In this document: piece after piece, positions 23,371 to 34,554 of the stretch
Layout: every line of letters starts with the position of its first letter
Numbering within the stretch: the first letter of the stretch is position 1
Assembly: GCA_015680685.1 (NCBI GenBank)
Contig: MNCI01034266.1
Coordinates: forward strand, 590,261-654,260
Direction of reading: 5' to 3'
DNA from: Gnetum montanum
Taxonomy: Eukaryota > Streptophyta > Gnetopsida > Gnetales > Gnetaceae
DNA length: 64,000 nt
Notes under the pieces: model-generated
The model's input: only the letters and a program-made list of their open reading frames with translations
Told to the model about the DNA's origin: nothing
The model's database searches: none
Position numbers and translations under genes: made by a program

Positions 23371-24320
23371 TAGCCCATGCAACACTTGCTTAAGAAAGGA
23401 GTTCACTTTGAGTGGACAACTCAATGTTAAGATACCTTTGAAAACCTTAAGTAGGAGTTGATACAACTATTGATAGTCTATCCTCCACAAGAGGGTAAAC
23501 TATTTTACATTTACCTTGTCATCTACAACATGTTCATTGCCTTCCTACTTTATCAAAAATGTGATGAAGGAGTAGAAATGCATGTATACTACCATAGCCA
23601 TGCATTGGTTTCCCATGAGGCTTGATACACTCAAGTGGAGAAGTATTATCTTGCACTAGTCTTCTCTTTGAAGAAGTGGACATACTAGCTCTTCAAAATC
23701 CAAGTAAACATCATTTGCAAGGATAACATACTCAAAGCCATAATTACCAACATTTACTAAAGTAGCTATATAGCTCAATAGAAATCCATAACCATGGATT
23801 TTAACCTTCATTATGTCTTTCAATCCTCAACAAAAGGTCACACTAGACCCATACAGCTTACAATTTCACCTTTTGATGACCAAGTAGCCATAGATCCCAA
23901 ATTTCTTGGTGAACACATTGATGTAGTTAGCCAAGTACCCAAAGATTATGAGACATTCATGCACTTTTACGAAGCTTTAGCTACCCATGGGGCTAGTGCT
24001 GCTACCATCATAACATTTCTATTTGATTAAATCCTACCCTTCACCTATCATTCTAAGTTTCCATGTACCAAAAAAATAGTAGAGGATGAAGGTCTGATCA
24101 AAGGGATGATGATAACTCATGACCTAGGAATTAGACACTTAATAATCAAAGGTAGTTCAACCAAGTAACCAAAATCTATGCATGCAAAGCTAAGCACTTA
24201 CAACTTTATTGTGACCTCTAGAAGTAATTATTACAACAATTCATAAATATTAATATCCAACATATACCCCAAAACAAGAATGTCATAGTTGATGCAATTG
24301 CAACATTAGCCCTTAGTGTG
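23371..24320 (+). pseudogene. Tat A RNase H and archaeal-type RNase H
   Basis: The first domain continues RT with HLLKKGVHFEWTTQC, VYYHSHALVSHEA, YYLALVFSLKKW and IICKDNILKAII. A linker contains MDFNLHYVFQSSTKGH. The second domain, from about 23940, reads HFYEALATHGASAATIITF and TKKIVEDEGLIKGMMITHDLGIRHLIIKG, the remains of the extra archaeal-type RNase H typical of Tat elements (usual TNNxAEYEAL and GDSQLV). Its acidic residues are mostly lost here. More than eight stops are present. Compare the better copy at 47729-48320. Confidence 0.75.
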
Positions 24321-24658
24321 ATGGTAAATGTGTTTAGCAAGTTTCCCATCTTAACCAAGGACTATGTTACTTCCAACACACAGAACATTAAGGATGTATT
24401 TGTGGCTATGATTCATATTGCTCTTGCTAAGAAGTGGTATGATGATATCAAATTTTACCTTATGCATGGTGAACCCTCACGAGGCTTGACTACTAATCAT
24501 AGGGATGTTGTACATAAGTAATCAAAGTAGGATGTCATTGTAGGTTATAACACATTATGTTGATAATCCTATGATCACATACTTCTAAAGTGCTTAGGTA
24601 AAATTTCACAAGGATGTTTGTGGAGGACATATAAGACCAAGAGCTATGGTCACTAAAT
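24321..24658 (+). pseudogene. Tat A integrase, N-terminal part (split)
   Basis: KKWYDDIKFYLMHGEPSRGLTTNHR is the conserved lead-in to Tat integrases. A further frame gives FHKDVCGGHIRPRAMVTK, the first half of the HHCC zinc domain. The frame then stops at the edge of the inserted Athila-like element. The CxxC half of the zinc domain, present in Tat B (MxDTCQR), does not reappear on the other side at 31730. About 38 codons were therefore lost together with the start of the inserted LTR. Confidence 0.75.
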
Positions 24659-25380
24659 CATATATATAAATAAGAGGTGGCTATCTCTTGTTTCCTCATC
24701 CTAGGCTAGACAGTAGGGAAACTCTGGTAGATTAATCACTCCAGAGATAGAATATTTTCCATGTGCCCGCAGTAGGAGTCCTAAAGTGAATGGATATTTA
24801 TTCAAGCAAACATTATACCGAAACACAAGTTTGTGTACGACAATAAAGATGAGCTTCTTGGATAAACCTTGTAGCGCATGGAATAGGGTTTTATTTATTG
24901 TTATTTATTATTTTTTATTTATTATCTGTTATTTACTGCTTTCCTTCTCAACCCTTCTCTCCTAGTTAAGTGCCTCAGTATGACCAGTTCGAGCATGTGC
25001 GTTACGCATGGTAATCCTAGCAATGATTAGCATTTGGTAGCCATGGTTCCATCAGTTCAGGGTGTGTATGGTAAATGGGAATGGATGCTGATATTGGTTA
25101 ATTTAGACTTAGTTCATTATTTAGAGTTAGTACTTAGTTTCTCTACCCTTCACCTTATTAGCATAGGAGACATAAAACATAAAAAGCATAAAAATCATAT
25201 ACCTCAGACTTACTTAACCATACACCGTGACAACTACAAGTAAGTCTAGGAAGACAACGAATGATTAACCCTAAGTGTTCCATGGGGCGTGTAGGCACAT
25301 AGTCTATAGAGTTCAATTGTATCGTGTGTGCTACGCTCATATTCGTATGGTTGAGTGTAGGGGTATCTCGCCACTCATCA
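24659..25380 (+). repeat. Athila-like 5' LTR lacking U3
   Basis: It matches 31008-31729 over 722 bp and ends CCACTCATCA. The match starts at the TATA-like TATATAAATAAG, so the whole U3 is missing. The bases to the left still encode the Tat integrase. AATAAAG near 24842 is the likely poly(A) signal. Confidence 0.85.
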
Positions 25381-25381
25381 T

Positions 25382-25399
25382 TGGTGCCGTTACCAGGGA
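25382..25399 (+). promoter_or_regulatory. tRNA-Asp-type primer binding site
   Basis: TGGTGCCGTTACCAGGGA follows the LTR by one base. The complement of the plant tRNA-Asp 3' end is TGGCGCCGTTGCCGGGG. The differences are transitions, mostly at CpG. Confidence 0.8.
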
Positions 25400-25528
25400 C
25401 TAAGTTTTTGTGCGTTGAATAGAACATAAAGGATATCACTCACATCGTTGGGAGCCTAAACGAACCTTTGAGTTAATTAATTAAATAAGAATTTATATAA
25501 CGGTGAAATAACACACCGATAAATCAAA

Positions 25529-27950
25529 ATGTCTTCTTCTCACAAGAGAAACTCACAACCTAGGAACAATACAAAGAACAGTCGACAATCAAAAACACAT
25601 AACCAAAATCTACCAAGTCCTAAACAATACCGAATAGTCTATACTCATCCCAATGAGTATATTCTAGAATTTACCTTTATCCTCCATTAAGAAAAACAAC
25701 TGTGCTGGAGGGATTTGGAAGGTAACATCGTGTTACCTCCAGATCGATCAGTCCCAAACATGCTTCTCCATGCTTTGGCACAGATTGGCATGACTCAGCT
25801 CTATGCTAAATGCGTTATAGGTGACTTTGATACAAGGGATTATTATCCCACAAAAGCACAATGTATGAGGGACTCCTCAAGGCAAGAGAGCCAACATACA
25901 TTGATGAAGGAAAAAGGCTCGCATGTCCTTAGCGAAATAAGAGATGGTAAACCACTCATAATCGGTTCACTATCAAAAGATGTTCCCCCTCCTAGCGATG
26001 GTGAGGAGGTAGGGTATCAGAACCTATGATCAATGATACATAACCCTAGTTCTGATGCCCATGAACACCAACTATTCACAGAGGGAACAACAACTTATGG
26101 TAAGGACGGGCACTTAGATTGTCACCATGATGTCAAAGAGAAGGTAGGAAACATCGTCATGGTGATGGTTCTCCTTCTTCTTCTCCTTCATCTCATCACA
26201 CACCCTCTCCTTCCACATCTAGGAATAGCCACCATGAACATAATGGTGAGGATAGAGGTAGGAAATACAAGAGACCTCGACAGGAAAGTCGAGAGAGAGG
26301 TCAAGGGCAAGGACGTAGGGAGAGTAGGGAACACCGAAGACATCACAGGCACCATGAAAGAGATGATCAGGATGAGCGCCTATTCACAACCCAAAGTATC
26401 ATTGATATAACAGAGGCTGTTAGAATTCTCACAAGGCATTTAAAAGATAGTCAGATCAAACGCTTAGACATGAAAAACATCCCATGATTTGAAGGGGGAT
26501 AGAACACTGATCCGTAGCATTATTTACAGGCATTCCACGATTCCTACACCTTACAGAACATAGAGAATGAGTGGTAGAAACTTAAGTTGTTTCCCAAGAC
26601 ACTCACCAAGGAAGTAGAGAGCTGGTACCGGTCCTTAGAACCGGAAACCATCAAGAGGTGGAGTACAATGTTAGAATTCTTCAATGATAAGTATCAGATG
26701 TACTCCAGAGTGTCTATTTTACGTAAGCATATCCAAGGATGGAAGCAAAGTACTCATGAACCCTTGGATGCTGCCATGGCCTGCTACTACATATTGTTAC
26801 ATCGTTGCTTGGGCCATGGATATACTCAGTAGGATCAACTTTGCCACATCATGGATGGGCTAAGGCATGAAACTAGAAGAACCCTTGGGACTTATGCCCA
26901 AGGAAGATTATCACAACTTAGAGCCCATGAAGTACATAGCTTGTTGGAACAAGTAGCAAAAGAAGAAGGTGAGCTACACAAGAGGGAAAGTGAGGAAGAA
27001 TACAACTGCGAACCCTCTCTTCAAAAGGAGGGAGTGAAATTTTATGATGAGGAGGATGAGTCACCATTTGAGGAGTTGGTGAACCGAAAAACCTTGTCGA
27101 TTCAAAAATTAACAATAGAAGTATCAGCTAAGATGGATCAATTGTGGGATTCCTTAGACTCCAGACTTGAAACTGTCTTGAAAATTGTAGAAGAGTCTAA
27201 GGCGGAACGAAGTAGTGACAAAGGTAAGACAAAGCAGAGAAATTCAGGCCTTGCACATAACAAGGGTAAGGGGAAAATTACTATCTCTGATGAAGTTGTG
27301 GATTCAGACATAGATGATGACGGTGGATGTGAGATCTAATACTATGACCATCCTAAGGGATGTTGTCCAATCATCTCACATCTACAAGAGTCTGGGGTAT
27401 ATGCACTTAACTTGAGACTCAACAAACGACAGACACCCCATAGGTTACCTTATTCCCAAGGTACCCCAAGCCAGTTCCACCAACCCTTAACGTATTATCC
27501 AAGTGGAAGTCCATGAAAACCCATCGGACAACATCAGTAGTGGCAATACCCACAGTCATGGGGGATGCCACCACCGAAACAGTAGTACCCTTGCCGGCAA
27601 CCAATTCCTCCAAGTGACCCTATGGGTTACGTAGTCCCACAATGTTACTATCGAGTTCGGGAATATCACCAAACTTTTTCTCCAGGAAGGAAAACCCCAC
27701 ATAAATACCATCCTCCAAATCCATCCACACCTCTCACGCCAGTAGCTCCACGACCAACCACCCCAATAACGGCCAGGGTATTTCCCACACAACTGTAACA
27801 ACCTAATGTCACAACGGCTTCCAATCCTCAATTCTCAGTTGGTCCTAACAGTTTTACGCTAAAACAACCTTTCTTCAGAGCCAAAAATCCAACTAAGCCC
27901 TCACCCACACATGCGGTTGAACACCTAAACACCGTCGTACCAAATAAGGT
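25529..27950 (+). pseudogene. Athila-like gag with basic Ser/Arg/His segment
   Basis: The start is ATG 25529 (MSSSHKRNSQPRN), 150 bp after the primer site; the related copy starts MSPLHKANSTSHDK at 60252. An N-terminal region (GNIVLPPDRSVPN, IGDFDTRDYYPTK) is followed by a Ser- and Arg/His-rich tract near 26170-26370 (SPSSSPSSHHTPSPS, RRESREHRRHHRHHERDD). The capsid core comes next (LQAFHDSYTLQNIENEW, KLFPKTLTKEVESWYRS, RLSQLRAHEVHSLL). An acidic/lysine-rich part ends near 27340, then a proline-rich linker. Five or so stops and one shift are present. The chain would assemble particles that package the RNA of this non-autonomous element. Confidence 0.75.
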
Positions 27951-28761
27951 TTTGGGACCCCCTTCAAACAAGAAATCGTGCCCAATGCATACGGTTATGT
28001 TAATGCATACTGTAACCAACTGGATCAAGGTTGGCCACCTTCCTAAGAAATTATCTGATCCTAGGGTCCCCCTAGTTTATCTCCAAGTCACTGGGAATGA
28101 ACCCCATAAGGCTCTCCTCGACTCAGGTTCCGAAGTCAACGTAATCTCACAAGAACTGTATAAAACCTGGAACCTGCCTCCACTCAAGAAGAGTAATATT
28201 CACTTAGAGCTGGCTGACCAGTTCATCACTATTCCTTTGGGACAGGTTGAGGATATTTTTACCATTGTGGGTGGTTGGTCATATCCATATGATTTTCTAG
28301 TGATCCAAATAAATAATGACAAAGGGGATTTCCAAATTATAATGGGAAGGGCATGGTAGAGTACAGTCGATGCACACCTAGGAATCCACAATCTTTCCCT
28401 AGATATATCCAAGAAAAATACTTTTGGGAAAATTAAGAGGAAGAGAGTTCCATGCATCACATATAGTGACACAAGGTGTCATTGCATGCATAAATCATGG
28501 GTGATGCGAAGTCTAACATTGCTTGCATGTAATCAGTGTGCCCAAGAAATACAAATTCAGAGCTGCCTGTATGTAGTAACCACACCAGTAGTAAACACCC
28601 CATGGTTGATAGCTACTAGGAAGAGCAAACTAATATGCATAGAACAATCTGAGGAAACTCATGCTAACAACAAGGGCATAGACACATTGGAATATGAGCG
28701 TCGTCGACTTCCACCCCTTAATCTAAGAACATCAATAGGGAGAAGTTGGGCACTTTTATGA
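27951..28761 (+). pseudogene. Athila-like aspartic protease and tail
   Basis: The frame is open at 27952-28359 and contains VPLVYLQVTGNEPHKALLDSGSEVNVI, cut here as LLDSGSEVNVIS, with the intact retropepsin DSG active site. The second loop is FQIIMGRAW, followed by a stop where most relatives continue LS. A further frame runs to a stop at 28759-28761 (PPLNLRTSIGRSWALL). No RT follows. The protease would process the element's own Gag. Confidence 0.8.
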
Positions 28762-29601
28762 AATTCGAATAGGCACTCATTATTTCAGATCTCTCCCTTT
28801 CCATTCAGTCATGGAGGAGATGGCCACCTATGTTAATCATTGGAGGCCCTTAGTTCTTTTTAGTTTTTGTTTTACACATATTTGTTTTACATGTTTTTGT
28901 TTTACACATTTTTTATACATGTTTTTGTTTTACAAATTTCTTTAACTTTTCTTGTTTTTGTTTTACAACATTGTTATACTTTTCCATTTGTGTATGCGTG
29001 TGTGTGTTAACCATCATGTAAGTTCGTCACCCAATAAGTGTTCTTCCCGATGGTATGAACTGTTTTTCATTGATTGCTAATGTTTGGTTTTTACATTAAA
29101 GTTATGTTATTGATACTAAGGTATGTTCTTTTGATATGGCAGGAAATGAGTTCACTTCATCCATCCATCCACAAAGTCTATGATCTCTCTTGGCTTGGAA
29201 ATGTATAGTCCCCTTTCTAATAAGAACTTTAATTAATCGATGACTGGGCACTTCTCTAACTAAGGAAGGACTCAAGGTTTGGAAAGGGTATGACTTCAAG
29301 GGAACTTGATGCATTCGTGTGGGCCATTCTCTTGGGTTCTTGGATATTTTCTTCTTGAGTTTTCTTACCATTTGGATGTTACCCAATTATCAGAAGCTAA
29401 GACAATAAAAATAAGAAGTCTTTGCATGGTGTGGTTCTCATGCATAAAAACACAAAACACAAAAAGATAAAAAAAAAACAAAGAAAGTGAGAATTAAAAG
29501 CACACCCCTTAGACAAAATAAACTTGGGCCACAAGCACTAGTTATGGAACAAAAAATGTTTCCTCTAACTAAGGCCCTTCTCGCTTCCCATTCTCTCCTC
29601 C

Positions 29602-29758
29602 ATTGCTTCGTCAACATGGTGGTGGCTCTTGGAAAAAGCATTCTTGTTATTCAAGGGGATGGTTTTGCCAAGTGCATTGNATTGCTTCGTCAACATGGTG
29701 GTGGCTCTTGGCAAAAGCATTCTTGTTATTCAAGGGGATGGTTTTGCCAAGTGCATTG
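29602..29758. other. assembly artefact: 78-bp duplication around N
   Basis: 29602-29679 and 29681-29758 are the same 78 bases with one mismatch, separated by a single N at 29680. Confidence 0.85.
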
Positions 29759-29850
29759 ATGCAAAGTCACTGGATGTGGTTGGTTTGAGGTTGGATTTGG
29801 AATGAGACTTGCCAAGTCACATTAATCATGCAACACATAAGGGGATATAT

Positions 29851-29952
29851 ACCACATTGTTCTTGGGATTCCATTCCATTCTCTTCTCTCCATCCTTCTC
29901 NCACCACATTGTTCTTGGGATTCCATTCCATTCTCTTCTCTCCATCCTTCTC
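29851..29952. other. assembly artefact: 50-bp duplication around N
   Basis: 29851-29900 is repeated at 29903-29952, with N at 29901 and one extra C. Confidence 0.85.
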
Positions 29953-30143
29953 TCCATTATTCACCTCATTGCCAGTTGTATCATTAGTGTATATTTTGGT
30001 AGATGCATTGTTTTCTTTTTGGTAAATTTTCATGGTTAAGACTTTAACTCTTGTTCCAAAGGACATTCTCGGAGCCTACAGACTCTTTGAATATGGGTTT
30101 CTCAGGGCATCAAGGGCATGAACCTACTTTGGGGAGGACCCAC

Positions 30144-30265
30144 NTAATTATTATTTTGTTCGTTTCCATCTTAACATCCATTTCATCGATGTCATCGTTG
30201 TCCCTTTTTATCNTGTTTCCATCTTAACATCCATTTCATCGATGTCATCGTTGTCCCTTTTTATC
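30144..30265. other. two Ns, the second within a 51-bp duplication
   Basis: The N at 30144 has no visible duplication. 30162-30212 is repeated at 30215-30265 around the N at 30213. Confidence 0.75.
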
Positions 30266-30900
30266 TATCTATCTTATTCCTTTTCTTTCTCCATTCTAAC
30301 ACTACCGGAGGTTTGCGATTAGTCATGGGGGTATGGGGCCCAATTTTTTGATTTTCTCCTAGCCCCAATTTTTTTCAATTTTTTCCTAACCCCTACACCT
30401 TCGGTAGTCATCATTAATACATCTCTAGATCAACAATTAGCCATACCACAACCTAGCCAATGGACTTACACCGAAGCAAGGTATTAATTACATTGAAATT
30501 CATCCATCCTTGCTAATACAAGATTGTGTTGTGCGTGTAGATGGTGATCATGCAACAAAGGATTGGATCTGGAGGGAGCACTTGGAATAGAGTAGTGTTG
30601 GAAGCAGCTATGCAAGGAGCAAGATCGATGATGCGCTTACGGATGGACAACGAAAGGCACAATTTTGGCGTTGGTAGCAGCAACACTTCTTTCTCTCTTC
30701 TCTCTTAGCTGCCAACTAAGGCCTGATGTCAATGTAATAAGGTGTTCACTCTTGTTGTCATGAACACCAGTTTTGTCAAGTCTTGTAATGATGATCCATT
30801 CACATGTCATTCCATTAGTTACATTCATCTCAATAATCCCATACCTTCCCAATGTTTTGTAAGGAACTCGAGGATGAGTTTTCATTCATTCATGGGCGTA

Positions 30901-31729
30901 TGATGAGATGTGATTCGCATAGGCCATGATATCACGTATGCGATATTGCTGCCATCGTGATATCGCATCCCCTGTGATATCACATACACGATATCGTGGT
31001 GCCCCGTCATATCTATAAATAAGAGGCAACTCTCCCTTGTTTTCTCATCCTAGGCTAGACAGTAGGGAAAATATGGAAGATTGATCACTCCAAAGATAGA
31101 ATATTTTCCATGTGCCCACAGTAGGAGTCCTAAAGTGAATGGATCTTTATTCGAGCAAACATTGTACCTGAACACAATTTTGTGTACAGAAATAAAGACG
31201 AGCATCTTGGATAAACCTTGCAGTGCATGGAATAGGATTTTATTTATTGTTATTTTTTATTTTTTATTTATTATCTGTTATTTACTGCTTTTCTTCTCAA
31301 CCCTTCTCTCCTAGTTAAGTGCCTCAGTATGACCACTTCGAGCACGTGCGTTACGCATGGTGATCCCAGCAATGATTAGCATTTGGTAGCCATGGTTCCA
31401 TCGGTTTAGGGTGTGTACGGTAAGTGGGAATGGATGCTGATGCTGGTTAATTTAGACTTAGTTCATTATTTAGAGTTAGTACTTAGTTTCTCTACCCTTC
31501 ACCTTGTTAGCATAGGAGACATAAAACATAAAAAGCATAAAAATCATATACCTCAGACTTACTTAACCATACACCATGACAACTACAAGTAAGTCTGGGA
31601 AGACAACGAATGATTAACCCTAAGTGTTCCATGAGGCGTGTAGGCACTTAGTCTGCAGAGTTCGACCGGATCGCACGTGCTATGCTCATATTCGTATGGT
31701 TGAGTGTAGGGGTATCTCACCACTCATCA
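30901..31729 (+). repeat. Athila-like 3' LTR
   Basis: The end at CCACTCATCA (31729) is firm. The start is proposed at TGATGAGATG because the related LTR at 43398 starts TGATGTTGGAG. U3 contains short inverted repeats (GATATCACGTATGCGATAT, CACGATATCGTG). TATA-like CTATAAATAAG lies near 31013. The Tat integrase resumes at 31730. Confidence 0.7.
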
Positions 31730-32640
31730 CATACCACTGAAATAACATGGTTGTTTCAATGATGTGGGTTGGATATCATTGGATCCATAATGCCTAAGTA
31801 TTTTACAGGGCATAGCTTCATCATCACTACAATCAAATACTTTACAAAGTGGNTTATAGGGCATAGCTTCATCATCACTACAATCAAATACTTTACAAAG
31901 TGGGTTGAGGCTATTTCCTTAAGGAGGACTAGATCTAAGCAATTCTTCAAATTCATCACATATAAAATTGTATCCCATTTTGGCATACCCATGATCATAG
32001 TCATAGATAAGAACCATAATTTAGTAGCCAAGAAACAAAAGGTTTCTATCATGACCTAGGCATTAAGCATTCTTTCTCATCACCTTATTACCCTTAAGCC
32101 AACGAACAAGCATAAGCAAGTAGTAAGTTCATCATAAACTTGCTTGAAAAGATGCTCAATAATAACAAATGCAAATGGCATGAATGGCTCATCCATAAAC
32201 TATGGGCATATAGAACAACCTATCATGTGACAACTAGTATGACCCCTTATAGCTTGGTTTATGGTTCTAAAGCTATTTTACCTCTTGAATTGTAGGTGCC
32301 ATTGCTCCTAGTAGCTTGATGAACTTCATCAATGATGGGTAGAATAAGGAGTTGCGAACAACCCTAGACTTGGCACAAGAGAAATGTATGTAGGAGTCTG
32401 CTCACATTGAACACAATAAAAAAAGGTTGAACTGACAACATCACCATGACTTGACCATGTGTAAGATAAATGAGGTTGATCTGGTCCTCAAGGCCATTCG
32501 TGAACATGCATATAAATTCGTAGCCAATTGAAAAGGGTCCTTTCTTATCATTAGAGCTTATAGTAATAGAGTATTTAAGATAGCTAACATGGATGAGAAT
32601 GAGCTAGCCAATCTGGTTAATCATTCCTATCTAAATCCAT
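31730..32640 (+). pseudogene. Tat A integrase, catalytic and C-terminal part
   Basis: The frame resumes HTTEITWLFQ*CGLDIIGSIMP, with the first catalytic Asp in LDIIG. The block GHSFIITTIKYFTKW appears twice because of the artefact at 31853. IIVIDKNHN carries the second Asp. The third motif reads YPKANEQA followed by a stop where the Glu should be. KWHEWLIHKLWAYRTT, TPYSLVYGSKAILPLEL, GPFLIIRAYSNRVFKI and LNPYYM complete the C-terminal part typical of Tat. Multiple frameshifts are present. The last codons are the place where the chromovirus inserted in the neighbouring Tat copy at 5563. Confidence 0.85.
31803..31903. other. assembly artefact: 50-bp duplication around N
   Basis: 31803-31852 equals 31854-31903 but for one base, with N at 31853. 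Together with the N the insert is 51 bases, so it keeps the integrase frame and could pass as a real peptide repeat. Confidence 0.85.
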
Positions 32641-32884
32641 ACTACATGTAGGTGAAAAATCATCCACAAGTTAGCCTACTTTCAATGGTTTGCTATAATC
32701 TTAAACTAGTGGCATAGCTTTCTAGGGCCTTTAACTAGTACCATGGTCCACTGTGGTCTTAAACTAGCAAATTTGGTAACCTAGATGGGTTGATTCTCAT
32801 TTGGCCTATATGCATTGTAGCATTATAATATGTAATGGTGTTTTTTGTTCTTTTTCGATGCCTCTTGGGTCAACCCTTTAGACA
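32641..32884 (+). other. Tat A 3' UTR
   Basis: Homologous to 5563-5838. It contains spaced repeats of TTAAACTAG with GGCC-type partners. It is cut by the 32890 insertion a few bases before the polypurine tract. Confidence 0.75.
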
Positions 32885-34156
32885 CTAACTGTTGGCAACC
32901 GTTTGGGATGTGACTGCCAACGAGTATCCTCAAACAGGATTTAGGTGCTTGCTGGTCTCTGGCAACACCAAGGCCTAGATACCTCCAAATAGACTCAGTA
33001 GTTAATGTGAGTATGTGTGTGTGCTATTGCAGTGTGTGGTTGTGAAAAATGAAATGATTGCATTGTGTGTAAACTACAAATGACTTATCTTAAAGAGATT
33101 CAGCCAACTTTGCCAAGTACTATGAGTTGTTGAGAGTTTCTATTTTGTTCAATTGCCTAGTCTAGGTGGTACTTATAATACCTATTTGTAACAAATAAAA
33201 TTTTGTAAAAAAATTTGAGCACAACTCTGCGAATCTACTTCTAATTTTCCCCATAGAAAGAGATAGTTCCACAGGAAAACTAGAAATAGAGCAAGATTCG
33301 ATGGAAATAGACAGAAAAGAAACCAGATTTGTGTTAAGACCTCAAATATTTAAACAAGGTAAAATGATATGAGTTAACATTTTGCAATAAAGCTATCCCA
33401 AATTCAATGTCTACGAATTGTTCAAACTTCCAAGGCTCAAATAAGCAATTTCTTCAAGACAATCCTACTATGCTACCAAAAAATTTGCTGCGTAAACTAT
33501 GTATGAGACTCCATTTTGGATAAATAATGGACATCAAAAATTGCATTCAACAAAACCCTCAAAAGAATTGAAAATTTTTAATTGAAATACCATGGAGATT
33601 CACTTTAAAGATAAAAAGAAGCTATTCTGGTCCCATCAAAATACCAAAGATTTTCTGAATCCTCTTGACTATTGAATCGTTCAACGGCATGACTACAAGC
33701 AGAGGCTCTCTTATAATGATCTCAATAGCAATTCTTATATGTTGCACAATAAAATTTACTACTAAAATGCTCTTAAGGCTTTTAAACAAAAGTGCTTCTA
33801 TGGAAAAAGTTTAATAGAAATCTTCCATTATGCAAAAAAAACAATAAGAGCAATCTAAAAATCCCAAAATTACTTGCCAAGGATGATACTATCTAAACCA
33901 CTAGCTAAACAATTTAAAAAAAATAAAAATAAAACATAACTCACAGGACTATGATGAAGAGGCTGAAATATTTTCTTAAGAAAGCCATCTTACAAGAAAT
34001 CTTTCACACTTTCTTCTTTACAAATGCTCTTCCCAAGACCCAAAGTGTGTCTCCAAGTGAGAGCCCAAGTATCCCCCAAGTGTGTTATTTAGTAGTCTTC
34101 CCAAAGTGTTGTCCCTTGTGATCCCAAGTGTTTTTTTTCTCTTCTTATCCCTGAAG

Positions 34157-34168
34157 CCTTTTTATAGG
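34157..34168 (-). promoter_or_regulatory. TATA box of the solo LTR
   Basis: On the - strand the bases read CCCTATAAAAAGG, a good plant TATA box, followed by a purine-rich leader. It gives the orientation of the LTR. Confidence 0.45.
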
Positions 34169-34424
34169 GTTCAAAGGTAGTTACATACTTTAAAATATCT
34201 TAGCTAACTTCTCTCCCAAGTAAGGAAGTTACAACTTACCCAACTAGTTAGGAGATATTTCTCACCAATTTAGTTGGGAAGTTATGTAGTTAGGAAGTTA
34301 TACATAAAGTTAGGAGGAATTTATGCTAATATTGATATTTGTAAATATTAGAAATATTTTATGGATAATAACTTATAAAAGAATGTTTGAAAAATAAATT
34401 CAAGACCTCAAGATTATGAGAGCT

Positions 34425-34507
34425 TCATTCATTTGGAATAATTAAATTAATGGTAAGTCTTTAGCCAGGCACTTGGAATAATTAAATTAATGGTAAGTCT
34501 TCAGCAA
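34425..34507 (+). repeat. short direct repeat in the solo LTR
   Basis: TTGGAATAATTAAATTAATG with the following GTAAGTCTT occurs twice, about 43 bp apart. Confidence 0.7.
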
Positions 34508-34554
34508 CGGATAAAACTGCAACTCCAGCATTAGTTAAAATATCTCCTGCTCTA

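Larger units (their letters stand above)
28762..30900 (+). other. non-coding 3' region of the Athila-like element
   Basis: T-rich tandem pieces of TTTTTGTTTTACA lie at 28855-28980. The rest holds no supported ORF. Four single Ns (29680, 29901, 30144, 30213) occur, three of them between duplicated ends. No clear polypurine tract was found, so the start of the 3' LTR is uncertain. Confidence 0.55.
24659..31729 (+). mobile_element. Athila-like gag-protease-only element nested in Tat A
   Basis: Two LTR copies (24659-25380, truncated, and 30901-31729) flank a primer site, a long gag-PR frame and 2.1 kb of non-coding DNA. No RT, RNase H or IN is found between 28400 and 30900. Such gag-only or gag-PR elements are non-autonomous and must use enzymes from relatives. 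The primer site matches the 3' end of plant tRNA-Asp apart from transitions, as in Athila. The LTR copies are by eye 90% or more identical, so it is younger than its host. Confidence 0.8.

Noticed and set aside
26033-26410. 125-codon frame with a leucine-rich run as a membrane protein
   Set aside because: It is a shifted reading of the Ser/Arg/His-rich part of the Athila-like gag; the homologous frame at 60456 confirms the other phase.
31769-32059. Real peptide duplication GHSFIITTIKYFTKW in the integrase
   Set aside because: The two copies flank a single N and are identical over 50 bp but for one base, like four other N sites; it is an assembly artefact.
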